Below are positions 49,400-60,090 of a DNA stretch of 64,000 nucleotides, one piece after another (within the stretch, counting starts at the first letter, position 1; each line of letters starts with the position of its first letter). The stretch is from an uncultured Kordia sp. (GTDB taxonomy: Bacteria; Bacteroidota; Bacteroidia; Flavobacteriales; Flavobacteriaceae), in assembly GCF_947489565.1 (NCBI RefSeq), contig NZ_CANLEA010000026.1:1-64000 (forward strand), written 5' to 3'. The notes beneath the pieces were generated by a model that was given only the letters and a program-made list of their open reading frames with translations, ran no database searches and was not told where the DNA came from. Position numbers and translations under genes: made by a program.

Positions 49400-49899
49400 A
49401 CATCAATCCACTTAGAATCATTTGCCACAGTTGCATCTAATAAATCTAATTGTAATCGTTTTGCAAATTGTTTTCCAACTTTTAGTGCTTCTTGCTCATT
49501 GGATAAACGATAAATTTTAAAATGCTTGTTTCCAGCACACCATAAATTTACTTCATACAAGTGCATTTCTCTTTTAAATACAGAAATATATTCTAAAGCA
49601 GGTAATGGCTTCCATTTTCCCTTTTTGAAGATTAAAAAAGTATATTCATGTTTATATAGACTATTTTTAAAATCGAAATGATAGGACTGTAAGATTGAAT
49701 AATACAATGCTGGTCCTATAGCGTATATAGCAATTTCTATGTACGTAGCTCCTATTTTAAAATATCCTTTTTCGTAAGTATTGGTATAGTTATAAAATAA
49801 AAGAAAGATTGCCGTGAGTGAAGCAGCATAGCAAATAGCAGCAATTAGGTTCTGCCATAATGGTCTATTTCCTTGAGAAATTACAATTCCTTCTTTCAT
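49396..49899 (-). CDS. Hypothetical membrane protein, first gene of the biotin operon
   Basis: A 167-residue protein with two hydrophobic helices (about 15-38, WQNLIAAICYAASLTAIFLL, and 48-72, TYIEIAIYAIGPALYYSIL), then a PH-like soluble part with KYEYTFLIF-like strands (EYTFLIFKKGKWKPLPALE, LYEVNLWCAGNKHFKIY). Its stop overlaps the bioF start by four bases, so it belongs to the transcript, but no biotin function is known. A -7 element ends only five bases before the ATG, which would give a very short leader. Confidence 0.7.
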   Translation of the reverse strand: MKEGIVISQGNRPLWQNLIAAICYAASLTAIFLLFYNYTNTYEKGYFKIGATYIEIAIYAIGPALYYSILQSYHFDFKNSLYKHEYTFLIFKKGKWKPLPALEYISVFKREMHLYEVNLWCAGNKHFKIYRLSNEQEALKVGKQFAKRLQLDLLDATVANDSKWIDV

Positions 49900-49903
49900 A
49901 GCG

Positions 49904-49911
49904 CAAAAATA
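49904..49911 (-). promoter_or_regulatory. -7 promoter element before the biotin operon
   Basis: Minus strand TATTTTTG fits TAnnTTTG. Its last base is five bases from the ATG of 49897-49899, so the transcript would have almost no leader. No BirA-type operator was recognised. Confidence 0.35.
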
Positions 49912-49936
49912 CAGATTATTCTATGGAGATATAGGG

Positions 49937-50569
49937 TTATTTGATGGCAATTTTGTCTCCAAGAAATTTTGGTTGTTTTCCAATGACCAAGTCAATACAC
50001 ATAGCTACACGCGCAAAAGTTTCTCGCACTTTTACTTTAAAACCATTGCTTCCTCCTACATCTTTTGCATTGAATCCAACGGCATTGATTCCTTTGGCAT
50101 TTGCGATGGCAATAGCACGTTCATTATGAAATTGTTGCGAGATGATCGTTACACTTTCTTGTTGGAATATTTCTTTACAACGCACTACAGAATCCAGGGT
50201 TCGAAAGCCTGCATAGTCTAAAAATATTTTTTGCTCAGGAATTCCTGCTGCTACTAAATCTTCTTTAAAAGTTGTAGGTTCATCATAATATTTACTACCA
50301 TTATCGCCACTTACCAATATATATTCTATTTTTCCAGATTTGTACAATTGCACTGCTGCATTGATTCTGTATAAATAAAATAAATTGACTCTTCCGTTTC
50401 GGAGATATTTTGCTGTTCCAAGCAATAGTCCTACTTTATTTACGGGCATTTCAGAAACTTTATTGAATGTTTTTCCACTCGAACTAGCTTCTACATACAC
50501 ATTACAACTTATGATACCAATTACTAGTAATAACAGCATCCAAGCTCCTCGTTTTAACCATTTTTTCAT
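49937..50569 (-). CDS. SanA/YdcF-like DUF218 protein
   Basis: A 210-residue protein with an N-terminal transmembrane helix (WMLLLLVIGIISCNVYV) and a DUF218 domain in the periplasm: KVGLLLGTAKYLRNGRVNLFY at the start, YILVSGDNGSKYYDEPTTFKEDL, DYAGFRTLDSVVRCKEIF and TIISQQFHNERAIAIA. It matches SanA, which affects envelope permeability and vancomycin resistance at high temperature in E. coli. The catalytic role is not known. It lies on the same strand as the biotin operon but upstream of it with a separate start. Confidence 0.88.
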   Translation of the reverse strand: MKKWLKRGAWMLLLLVIGIISCNVYVEASSSGKTFNKVSEMPVNKVGLLLGTAKYLRNGRVNLFYLYRINAAVQLYKSGKIEYILVSGDNGSKYYDEPTTFKEDLVAAGIPEQKIFLDYAGFRTLDSVVRCKEIFQQESVTIISQQFHNERAIAIANAKGINAVGFNAKDVGGSNGFKVKVRETFARVAMCIDLVIGKQPKFLGDKIAIK

Positions 50570-50601
50570 TTGAAAATATCTCTAATTTTCTGTTTATATA
50601 T

Positions 50602-50633
50602 TAAAAAACCCTTTCAAATTGAAAGGGTTTTCA
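50602..50633 (-). terminator. Terminator after the first paralogous secreted protein gene
   Basis: AAAACCCTTTCAATTTGAAAGGGTTTTTT on the minus strand. Confidence 0.85.
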
Positions 50634-50653
50634 GTTTGTTTAGTTAGCTATTT

Positions 50654-51433
50654 TTAAATAGTATTTATATACTGAATTAATTTTTTCAGGCTCTTTTCTT
50701 TATTGAGTTTGATGCGATTCTCTTTGATGAATGCATTGATTTCATCTGCTTTGTCAGGAAATAATGCTAAGAGCGCTTTTTTCCTTTTTGGAAGCTTAAT
50801 AGCATGTCCATTGTGTGCTTTTTCAATAAAGAATTCGCAACGCATGTCTTTGAATTCTGTTGTAATAGAAGAAGCTGAATTTCCATAACTAGCTTTGTTA
50901 CGCTTCACCATTTTTTTACATTCTTTCTTGTATAACGAAATGTTGTCACTGTCTTCTAGACTAATATAGTACCCTAAATCGTTTTCTTTATCGCTATCAA
51001 TATTTTCTAAAACTCGGTACGTAATATTATTTGCATGTTGATTGATTACGTAGTTTTTCTTTTTAGAAATTATTAGAATGTCTTCTTTTTCTGCGCCTTT
51101 AACTTCCATTTCGTCCATTAGCGCGTTATAACGAACTAAGTATACTTTATTTACCGGAGCAATATTAGCAGTTGTAAATGACTCTTGCATATAAGGCGTT
51201 CCAAGAGTATTAGGTCCATAGACAACTCCTTGATTTCTAACAACCACTGAATTTAGGTCATTATCAAAATCCATAGAAGCTCTTAAAGCGAGATCAATAC
51301 CATCTGCAGGTGGTTTTTCTCCGTAGCTTCCGCCTTTACAATGTTGTGAAAATCCTTCAAAGCTTAGTAGTAAACAAAATACCATAAGGTATGTTAGCTT
51401 TTTGAATGTGGTTTTGGTGTGAATTGTTTTCAT
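50654..51433 (-). CDS. Secreted protein of unknown function, tandem family member 1
   Basis: A 259-residue exported protein with a signal peptide (LTYLMVFCLLLSFEGFSQ). It shares a layout with the two genes upstream: a pre-domain with GTPYMQESFTTANIAPVNKVY, a repeated-looking beta pattern (VRYNALMDEMEVKG, ILIISKKKNYVINQH, ITYRVLENIDSDKE, LGYYISL, ISLYKKE), then KLPKRKKALLALFP and a C-terminal basic helix ending LKKLIQYINTI. The family is not known to me. Each copy has its own terminator, so each is a separate unit. Confidence 0.72.
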   Translation of the reverse strand: MKTIHTKTTFKKLTYLMVFCLLLSFEGFSQHCKGGSYGEKPPADGIDLALRASMDFDNDLNSVVVRNQGVVYGPNTLGTPYMQESFTTANIAPVNKVYLVRYNALMDEMEVKGAEKEDILIISKKKNYVINQHANNITYRVLENIDSDKENDLGYYISLEDSDNISLYKKECKKMVKRNKASYGNSASSITTEFKDMRCEFFIEKAHNGHAIKLPKRKKALLALFPDKADEINAFIKENRIKLNKEKSLKKLIQYINTI

Positions 51434-51544
51434 AAATAATCTTTTTTTGGTTTAATGTTTATTTAAAGTTACAAAAAAATATGAGTGAGCGAAATTATTG
51501 AAGTATTTTTCACAAATAAGTATTTGATTTTGTTTTATTTACAT

Positions 51545-51580
51545 AAAAAAAGCATCAAACTTTAACGCTTGATGCTTTTA
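51545..51580 (-). terminator. Terminator after the second paralogous gene
   Basis: AAAGCATCAAGCGTTAAAG-TTTGATGCTTTTTTT on the minus strand. Confidence 0.85.
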
Positions 51581-51605
51581 TTATTTTGTATATGTAAGTA
51601 TCTAA

Positions 51606-52352
51606 TTACAATAAATTAACGTATGTAATTATTGCTTTCAAATCTTGATCTTTTGTCACTCTCAACTTATTTTCTTTCATAAATGCCTTTACAACATCTC
51701 TTTTATCTCCAAAAAGTTTTGCAACGCCTCTTCGTGTTCTAGGAAGTTTCTGAACATTTCCGCTACCATTAAATTCTACATAATATACAGTTTTCATTGG
51801 CTGAAATTCTGTAACAATTTCTGGTGCTGGCGTCATGTACGGAGTACTTTCCAAGCCAACTGCTAGCGTTTTAGCATTCTTTTTGTAAAGAGAAACATAA
51901 TCACTTTCCAATAAAACTTCATAATATCCTAAGAGGCTTTTGTCTTCTCTATCGTCTCCATCTAAAATTTTATAAATGGCCCCATTTTCAGTAAAGACAA
52001 TTTTATCCCTAAGGCGACTCTTATTTATCCAACCTTGTTTTTCTTCACTTTGCACTTCCATTTCATCAAGAAACGCATTGTAACGTGCTTTAACTTCTGT
52101 TTCAGTTGAGTCTACACCTATTACCGGACTAAACTCTTCATCAAAATACTGCGAACCTTCTGCAACTTCAATTAAGCTTTTATTCGGGTTTACATATCCG
52201 AGTCCAAATAATGGATTAAAGTGTGGTACAAGAAAAAATGTGAGTGTTGGTGTATTGTTTCGTTTTAACGTTATCGTTTGTTGCGAATACATGTTAGACA
52301 CGAATAACAACATTGCTACACTAAGGCAACTGGTTTTAAAAAATGATCTCAT
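51606..52352 (-). CDS. Secreted protein of unknown function, tandem family member 2
   Basis: A 248-residue exported protein with a signal ending SNMYSQQ. Compared with member 1 the N-terminal part has diverged (FLVPHFNPLFGLGYVNPNKS), while the later strands and the end (EVKARYNAFLDEMEVQS, LLGYYEVLLESDYVSLYKK, KLPRTRRGVAKLFGDKRDVV, DLKAIITYVNLL) keep the same order and spacing. This is the most diverged of the three. Function unknown. Confidence 0.72.
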   Translation of the reverse strand: MRSFFKTSCLSVAMLLFVSNMYSQQTITLKRNNTPTLTFFLVPHFNPLFGLGYVNPNKSLIEVAEGSQYFDEEFSPVIGVDSTETEVKARYNAFLDEMEVQSEEKQGWINKSRLRDKIVFTENGAIYKILDGDDREDKSLLGYYEVLLESDYVSLYKKNAKTLAVGLESTPYMTPAPEIVTEFQPMKTVYYVEFNGSGNVQKLPRTRRGVAKLFGDKRDVVKAFMKENKLRVTKDQDLKAIITYVNLL

Positions 52353-52459
52353 AGCTTTTGGTTTTAATTGTTAATATGTAAAAATATCTTACTTAAATAC
52401 CACAAAAACCTTACCAAATTTCATTTTTTAAAAAGCTTTTTTTAATTCAAAAGACTCTT

Positions 52460-53182
52460 TTACAATGAGTTGACATATCTAATCAATTTTACTAGATCTT
52501 TTTCTTTAGTAAGTTTGATTTTGTTTTCTTTGATAAAGGCTTTTACCTCTTTTTCTTTGCTAGCAAATAACTTGATTACAGATTTTTTCTTTCTTGGAAG
52601 TTTTACTGCAGTTCCATTATCACCATATTCTATATAGAACTCACTTTTTTGCTCTTTGTATTTTGCAGAAGTTCCTCCTAGATTCCCGTTATAAGCAGCC
52701 TGTTTTACTTCTACAAACTTTTTTCTATCCTTTCTATATAGTTTTACATTTTTTCCTTTAGTTAACTGTATATAGTATCCTAGCTTTTCATCTTTTTTAC
52801 TTTCAACATGCTCTAGAATTTTATAGGTAATATTCCCTTTATTCTGATTGATGATGTAGTTTTTGTTCGTCTTATTCATGATCAATGTATCATTCTTCTG
52901 AATAACTTCCATTACATCCAAAGCTACATTGTAACGCACCATAAACACTTTATCTATTGGCGAAATACTTGCTGAGTTGAAGGTTTCATCATAATAAGGT
53001 GTTCCTTCTATATTTGCAGCCAATACTCTTGCCATGTTTTTTTGAAGTATTGCTTGCGACGATAGATCATTATGGAACATTGACGCTTGCACTGCTTGTC
53101 TAGCTGTTTGAGAGAATCCTATAGTAGTTACTAAAATTAGACCACAAAGGGCTACTAATTTTTTCTTGATGGGTAATTTCAT
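52460..53182 (-). CDS. Secreted protein of unknown function, tandem family member 3
   Basis: A 240-residue exported protein with a signal ending TTIGFSQ. It is closest to member 1: ANIEGTPYYDETFNSASISP, VDKVFMVRYNVALDVMEVIQ-like strand, TNKNYIINQNKGNITYKILE, LGYYIQLTKGKNVKLYRKD, KLPRKKKSVIKLFASKEKEV and LVKLIRYVNSL. All three proteins have the motif IxxxNKxxx/VRYN...DxMEV. The function is unknown; the beta-rich secreted fold and basic C-terminal helix suggest a surface or envelope role. Confidence 0.72.
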   Translation of the reverse strand: MKLPIKKKLVALCGLILVTTIGFSQTARQAVQASMFHNDLSSQAILQKNMARVLAANIEGTPYYDETFNSASISPIDKVFMVRYNVALDVMEVIQKNDTLIMNKTNKNYIINQNKGNITYKILEHVESKKDEKLGYYIQLTKGKNVKLYRKDRKKFVEVKQAAYNGNLGGTSAKYKEQKSEFYIEYGDNGTAVKLPRKKKSVIKLFASKEKEVKAFIKENKIKLTKEKDLVKLIRYVNSL

Positions 53183-53313
53183 AACATTTTTCTTTTTATA
53201 CGTGAGTGAATTTACGAATAGAATCGTGTTGATTCCAAATTATTTATTCTTTTTTTAACAAGCATCAAATATCAGTCCATTTTTTAAATAGCATGATTTT
53301 TAGCTGTCTAGCA

Positions 53314-53349
53314 TAAAAAAAGCATCAAACTATATGTTTGATGCTTTTT
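53314..53349 (-). terminator. Terminator-like hairpin downstream of atpC
   Basis: AAAAGCATCAAACATATAGTTTGATGCTTTTTTT on the minus strand, 25 bases after the atpC stop; nearly the same arms as at 51545-51580. Confidence 0.88.
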
Positions 53350-53373
53350 GTATTTTGATGTGATTAGCAAAAG

Positions 53374-53649
53374 TTAGTCTGCCAATACAATGACTTTATT
53401 GTCTTTCATTTCAATAGTACCAGAACTGATCGTTAAGATCGTTTCTTTACCATCTTGTGTAAACTTATCAGCGATATCTTCATCGAGTGTAATATCTCCT
53501 TGAATTTTCACATTTCCTGCACCTAGCAATGATACGATTGGTGCGTGATTGTTTAACATTTGAAACTCTCCATTGATTCCTGGAACCGCTACCGAAGTAA
53601 CTTCTCCACTAAATAACATCGCTTCTGGTGTAACAATTTCTAAATACAT
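53374..53649 (-). CDS. atpC: ATP synthase F1 epsilon subunit (short form)
   Basis: A 91-residue epsilon subunit. It contains only the N-terminal beta-sandwich (MYLEIVTPEAMLFSGEVTSV, PGINGEFQMLNNHAPIVSLL, TISSGTIEMKDNKVIVLAD). The C-terminal two-helix domain (about 45 residues), which inhibits ATP hydrolysis in other bacteria, is missing. The stop is clean and followed by a terminator, so this is not a frameshift; short epsilon subunits are usual in this group. It follows atpD on the same strand. Confidence 0.93.
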   Translation of the reverse strand: MYLEIVTPEAMLFSGEVTSVAVPGINGEFQMLNNHAPIVSLLGAGNVKIQGDITLDEDIADKFTQDGKETILTISSGTIEMKDNKVIVLAD

Positions 53650-53734
53650 ATTTTTCTAGTATTGAGTTATGAGTATTGAGTCATGAGTTTTAGCAGTTAT
53701 TTCACCACTAATATCTCATTACTCACTACTTATA

Positions 53735-55246
<1,512 letters not shown>

Positions 55247-55328
55247 TTAAGTGTTTAATGTTTAGGTTATTAAATATCGAAAAATGAATTTCATATTTTA
55301 TGCTAAAACATGACCTTTTTTCGCGGTG

Positions 55329-55336
55329 CAAAGATA
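55329..55336 (-). promoter_or_regulatory. -7 promoter element for atpD-atpC
   Basis: Minus strand TATCTTTG fits TAnnTTTG, 86 bases before the atpD start codon. The DNA upstream of it is very AT-rich and shows no clear TTTG at -33. Confidence 0.5.
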
Positions 55337-55628
55337 TATTTTATTAATTAAAATAAGTAGTGTTTTGTAATGATTTTTAAGAATTCTCAAAAAAACTTCA
55401 TGAAGTCTTTGTTTTCTTGTGATTTTATTATTGCACAAAAAGAAAAACTATTGTTTTTGATGTTTTCGTCATCATACCTTTCTATTTTTTTTATATATTT
55501 CCTCTCAGCCTGAGCGGTTTTTACTCTTAACGCTGAGACAATAATTATAGAGTTCCCCCTTAAAATACTTTATTACTTATTAAAACAATCCTATTTACAA
55601 AATAACATAATATAGCGTTATTGATTGT
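55337..55628. other. Divergent intergenic region atpD / sigma factor
   Basis: No gene is seen. The middle (about 55500-55545, CTCTCAGCCTGAGCGG and TTAACGCTGAGA) holds two related CTCAGC/GCTGAG units that could pair; they lie upstream of the ECF sigma factor gene and could be part of its control region. No Bacteroidota -7 consensus was found on the plus strand. Confidence 0.35.
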
Positions 55629-56195
55629 ATGACATCTAAACAAAGTAATTTTTTAAGTATTCTTTCTAAGGGAAAAGAAGAAGATATTCTTGTTCTTTAT
55701 GAGGAAGTATTTCCGAAGGTATTGCACTTTATCACAACCAATAATGGACATATTAGTGATGCTGAAGATGTTTTTCAGAAAGCATTGCTTCAGATTATTG
55801 TTAGATATAGAAAAGAACCATTTACAATTAAAGCTTCTTTTGAGAATTATTTTTTTACAGTCTGTCGTAATTTGTGGAGACGCGAATTGAATAGCTCCAA
55901 ATTAAAAACACACCATCTTGAGACGATTGAAAATATAAGCAATCATGATGATTCAGCCTTTGCTATGGTAGAACAAGAACGCTACGAGTTGTTTCATGAA
56001 AAACTAGCGTTGCTTTCCGAGAATTGTAAAAATATTCTAGAACTGTTTTTCAAAAAAATACCGTATTCCACCATCATGCAAAAATTCCAATACAATTCTG
56101 AAAATGTAGTGCGACAACGTATTTTTAAATGTAAAAAACGACTTGTTGAACTTATAAAAAAAGATGCTAGATATAATGATTTAAAAGATATATGA
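55629..56195 (+). CDS. ECF-type RNA polymerase sigma factor
   Basis: A 188-residue sigma-70 family factor of the extracytoplasmic function type. Region 2 spans about residues 20-90 (VLYEEVFPKVLHFITTNNGH, DAEDVFQKALLQIIVRYRKE, FENYFFTVCRNLWRRELNSS) and region 4 about 125-185 (LALLSENCKNILELFFKKIP, YSTIMQKFQYNSENVVRQRI, CKKRLVELIKKD). It ends overlapping by four bases with the next gene (ATGA). Usually such factors are held by an anti-sigma protein; the next gene product is the candidate. Confidence 0.9.
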   Translation: MTSKQSNFLSILSKGKEEDILVLYEEVFPKVLHFITTNNGHISDAEDVFQKALLQIIVRYRKEPFTIKASFENYFFTVCRNLWRRELNSSKLKTHHLETIENISNHDDSAFAMVEQERYELFHEKLALLSENCKNILELFFKKIPYSTIMQKFQYNSENVVRQRIFKCKKRLVELIKKDARYNDLKDI

Positions 56196-56989
56196 TGGAA
56201 GATGATATACTCATAGAACGATATTTGAAAGGTACACTTTCCGAACAGGAAGAAATAGATTTTTTGAGCCGACTCAATACAGACACTTCTTTTAAAGAGC
56301 AAGTACAACTTGAACAACAAATGTTTACAGTTCTTGGCGATACGTATTGGAGTTTTGCCAGCAATCATACACATGAAAAAGTTGAAGCGTATAAAAAAAT
56401 GCTTGAAAGTGAAGAAACAAGCACATTGAAATCTACCATTTCAAACGCGAATGAAACTTATAAAAAGACACCTCAAAATCAATCTAATCAACCTGAAAGC
56501 AAACGTTCCATATTACATACTAAACTGATATTGCGCATTGCTGCTGTATTGATCATTTTCATTTCTATTCTTTGGTTTTACAGCAATGATAAAGTAGACT
56601 ACAAAGCTATTGCTACAAAAGCATGGAATAAGAATATTGGTTTAGATTTTACTGTAAGAAATGGCACTTCAAATAGTACCAAAGTTAGTTTAGCCAACGC
56701 TTTACAGTTTTATAACAATAAGAAATATGAGCAAGTGATAGCATCACTCAAAAAGTATACAACGACTTCTTCTCATTATAAAGACATTTTAGTCATACGT
56801 GCTGTAACACATTATAAACTAGGTAAAACCTCAATAGCACTTAAAACCCTGGACAGCTTGAAAACCTATGCTCCAGATATTGCGAAATGGTATAAAGGAT
56901 TGATTCATTTAGAAAATAACGAACTAGATAAAGCTTCTCAGTATATACAAATTCCCACAAAATCTAACCAAGACATTAAACTTAAATAA
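56192..56989 (+). CDS. Membrane-anchored anti-sigma-like protein with TPR-like outer part
   Basis: A 265-residue protein. The N-terminal 45 residues (IERYLKGTLSEQEEIDFLSR) look like the start of Bacteroidota anti-sigma/FecR-like proteins without zinc ligands; a transmembrane helix lies at about 112-133 (LILRIAAVLIIFISILWFY); the outer part (140-265) has helix pairs of the TPR kind (ALQFYNNKKYEQVIASLKKY, AVTHYKLGKTSIALKTLDSL). Translation is coupled to the sigma factor gene and the stop is two bases from the CHAT protease gene. A role in holding the sigma factor is inferred from position. Confidence 0.75.
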   Translation: MMEDDILIERYLKGTLSEQEEIDFLSRLNTDTSFKEQVQLEQQMFTVLGDTYWSFASNHTHEKVEAYKKMLESEETSTLKSTISNANETYKKTPQNQSNQPESKRSILHTKLILRIAAVLIIFISILWFYSNDKVDYKAIATKAWNKNIGLDFTVRNGTSNSTKVSLANALQFYNNKKYEQVIASLKKYTTTSSHYKDILVIRAVTHYKLGKTSIALKTLDSLKTYAPDIAKWYKGLIHLENNELDKASQYIQIPTKSNQDIKLK

Positions 56990-56991
56990 AC

Positions 56992-59900
56992 ATGAAAAAA
57001 GGTAGTTATTTTGTGTATGTTTTCCTTTTATTAGGATTGCCAATAATGTTATTCGCTCAAAAGGACTCAACAGCGCAAATACAATTAAATAAAGGACATG
57101 AATTGTTGTTTAATAGCAATTACACAGAAGCTTCTAAAGTGTTTGAAGAAGCATTGACTATAGCTACAAACACTGACGATACTTCAAAAATTGCTGCTGC
57201 TTATAATGGCTTATCAATGACAAGCAAGCGCAAATCAGATTTAAGATCCGCTTTCGAATATGCGCAAAAAGCACTGGAATATAGTAGAAAAGGAAAAGAA
57301 CAAAATACTAGAGAAGAAGCAAGTGCTTTGGAAAACCTCTCCATTGTTCAAAGTTTTATAGGAGACGTAGAGACTTCCCTTAAAAATAGTACGGCAGCTT
57401 TAGAAATTCGCTTGACATATTTTAAAGACGAGAAACTTGCTCTTGCACGCTCTTATTTCTACAATAGTATATCCTTACATGGAATTAGAAAGATTCCAGA
57501 AGCTCTTAAAAAACTAGATATTGCGCTGCAAATACAGACACCAGAAACTCCACAAAGCATCATTTTACATGCAGATATCTATCAAACGAAAGGACATATA
57601 TTTTATGATTTAGGAAAAAACAATCAAGCACTTACTCTTTTTGAAAAAACACTCCAATTGGCGCAAAAAGCACACGATACTAATAATCCATATTTTGGAA
57701 ATGTGTATAACGATATTGGCTTGATACATTCTATTAACGGACACTATCATGAAAGCATCAAGTATTATAAAAAAGCATTGAGTATTAGCATTCATAATTA
57801 CGGCATTGACAATCATGATCAGCAAGTACGCATTCACTTTAATATAGGCACATCTTATCATTTTCTAGACATCAAGGACAAAGCGCTGTTTCATACCAAC
57901 AAAACTTTAGAACTCGGCACTAAATTTTATGGACCTAATCATCCTTCAATGCATTATCCGTATAGTCAATTGGGGAATATTTATGGTGGCGAGAAAGGAA
58001 TTCCTTATCTGGAAAAGTCACTTGAAATTTGCTTAAACAGTCCCCAAATAAATTATGTCATCACTTCTTTTCAATATCAATATTTGGCCGTGCTCCATAA
58101 AGAAATTGAAGATTATGAAGCAGCACAAACCTATTTTCAAAAAGCATTAGATATTAGACTTAAGATTCATGGCAGGCAGAATGTCAACACGATTCGTTCA
58201 TTGAATAATATTGCAAAAATTCATCTCTTAAAAAAAGAGTTTCAAAAGGCGAATATTTTTAATGAAAGAGCACTGAAAAACAATCAACTTACGAATACAA
58301 ATTCTTCGAATCATTTGCCGTCAACCAATTATGTAAATAGTGATTTATTATTGGAGACTTTAAAAACGAAAGCTGATATCTTTTTGGCTCAATTTGAAGA
58401 GACGCATGAAAAAAAGTATTTGAAAGAAAGTATACGATATTACCGTGAAGCGGCTTCGTTTATTGATTTAGCTCGAAAATCGAAACGAAATCATGAGGAT
58501 AAAATGAAGTTTTCAGAAACCATTAAAGCAATTTATATTAAAAATACAGAAACTGCATTGTTGTTGGATGAACTTGAAAATTCGACTTCTTCCTTAGAAA
58601 ATTCATTTTATGCTTCCGAAAAAAGCAAAGCACATACATTGCGAGAATTGCTTCAACAAGCTGAACTTAAACGCAACTCAAATATACAGCCAACGATGAG
58701 CGATTTGGAACAAACTGTAAATACGGAGATTGCGATTTTACAATCGGAAATTTTAGAAGAAGTTTCTAAAGGAAATAGCGATTCTCTGAAGATTTATGAA
58801 TTGGAAGGAAGAGTTTTTGACTTGAACAAACGAAAAGATTCGCTTGAAAAACATATTGAAATTGCGTTTCCAAAATACTATAAATTAAAATATCAAAATA
58901 CGGCTATAGAGGTTTCTACAATCCAAGAAAAATTAAACAACAATACCACACTGATCGAATTTTTTAAAGAGAAAAATACCGTCTATATTTTTACGATCAC
59001 AAAACAATCATTCCATACAGAAAGAGTTCAAATAGACAATGTAGATTCCAAAATTACCGATTTAAACACTGCAATTATCCACAAAGATCAAGTTCAATTT
59101 CGCAAACATGCTTCCAACTTGTATCAAGAATTGATTGCGCCTGTAAAAAAACATATTGTAGGTGATGAATTGATTATTATTCCTGATGAATCTTTATGGC
59201 GGATTCCATTTGATTTATTATTGACAGAAACGTCTAAAAACGAAGAAAAGCCAGCTTATTTATTGTATGAGTATGCAATTAGCTATACAAATTCTGCAAG
59301 TTTATTTTTTGATGAATCTGAAAACATTCAAACTTCAAATTTCAAGAACGAATGTGCTGCTTTTTCATTTACAAGCACAGATACACTCCAAAAAAACAAC
59401 AACACAATTCGCTTGGAAGAATTGCGAAACTCTCAAATTGACTTGCCAGGCACACGCGAAGAGATTCAGAAAATATCAACTATTTTAGATGGTACTTATT
59501 TTTATGGAAATGCTGCCAATGAAATGAACTTCAAAAAATATGCAAATACTTCTAGAGTTTTGCATTTGGCGTTGCATGGTGATATTGATAACAATAATCC
59601 TGATAACTTGAAAATTTACTTTTCCGAAGGAAGCACTACAGAAGACGATATATTATTTAGTCATGAATTGTATTCAATGCACATTCCAGCAAATTTAGTA
59701 GTACTGAGCGCTTGCAACACAGGAAACGGCAAAGTAAATAGAGCAGAAGGAATTCAAAGTCTTGGAAATGCATTTCAATATGCCGGAGCAAAGAGTTTGT
59801 TGTTGAGTAGCTGGGAAATTTCAGATAAAACGACACCTGAAATTATGCGTCAATTTTATAAGAATATAAAAGAAGGCATGCCAAAACATAAAGCATTACA

Positions 59901-60090
59901 GCAAGCTAAAATAGATTTTCTACAAAATGCAGATACATTTGATGCCGCGCCTTTTTATTGGGGAAGTTTTTATTTGCTAGGAAACACACAACCCATTCAG
60001 TTTGAAACCTATAATTATACATATTGGCTCATAGGAATCAGTATATTTCTACTACTGTTATTTTTTATTCTTAAAAAGAAAAGGCGCTAA
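56992..60090 (+). CDS. TPR-CHAT protein (caspase-like peptidase domain)
   Basis: A 1032-residue exported, membrane-anchored protein. After a signal (MLFAQ, residue 23) come about ten TPR repeats (residues 30-430; for example NVYNDIGLIHSINGHYHESI), a helical linker to about 640 and a C-terminal CHAT domain (about 700-995). The catalytic pair is visible: His862 in VLHLALHGDID and Cys908 in LVVLSACNTGNGK, followed by GIQSLGNAFQYAGAKSLLLS. A C-terminal transmembrane helix (YWLIGISIFLLLLFFIL) ends in a basic KKKRR tail. CHAT is a caspase-like peptidase fold, and CHAT proteases in other systems cut a partner after activation. The sigma factor and anti-sigma-like genes upstream and the Cys-rich GG peptide downstream are candidate partners. 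Confidence 0.9.
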   Translation: MKKGSYFVYVFLLLGLPIMLFAQKDSTAQIQLNKGHELLFNSNYTEASKVFEEALTIATNTDDTSKIAAAYNGLSMTSKRKSDLRSAFEYAQKALEYSRKGKEQNTREEASALENLSIVQSFIGDVETSLKNSTAALEIRLTYFKDEKLALARSYFYNSISLHGIRKIPEALKKLDIALQIQTPETPQSIILHADIYQTKGHIFYDLGKNNQALTLFEKTLQLAQKAHDTNNPYFGNVYNDIGLIHSINGHYHESIKYYKKALSISIHNYGIDNHDQQVRIHFNIGTSYHFLDIKDKALFHTNKTLELGTKFYGPNHPSMHYPYSQLGNIYGGEKGIPYLEKSLEICLNSPQINYVITSFQYQYLAVLHKEIEDYEAAQTYFQKALDIRLKIHGRQNVNTIRSLNNIAKIHLLKKEFQKANIFNERALKNNQLTNTNSSNHLPSTNYVNSDLLLETLKTKADIFLAQFEETHEKKYLKESIRYYREAASFIDLARKSKRNHEDKMKFSETIKAIYIKNTETALLLDELENSTSSLENSFYASEKSKAHTLRELLQQAELKRNSNIQPTMSDLEQTVNTEIAILQSEILEEVSKGNSDSLKIYELEGRVFDLNKRKDSLEKHIEIAFPKYYKLKYQNTAIEVSTIQEKLNNNTTLIEFFKEKNTVYIFTITKQSFHTERVQIDNVDSKITDLNTAIIHKDQVQFRKHASNLYQELIAPVKKHIVGDELIIIPDESLWRIPFDLLLTETSKNEEKPAYLLYEYAISYTNSASLFFDESENIQTSNFKNECAAFSFTSTDTLQKNNNTIRLEELRNSQIDLPGTREEIQKISTILDGTYFYGNAANEMNFKKYANTSRVLHLALHGDIDNNNPDNLKIYFSEGSTTEDDILFSHELYSMHIPANLVVLSACNTGNGKVNRAEGIQSLGNAFQYAGAKSLLLSSWEISDKTTPEIMRQFYKNIKEGMPKHKALQQAKIDFLQNADTFDAAPFYWGSFYLLGNTQPIQFETYNYTYWLIGISIFLLLLFFILKKKRR

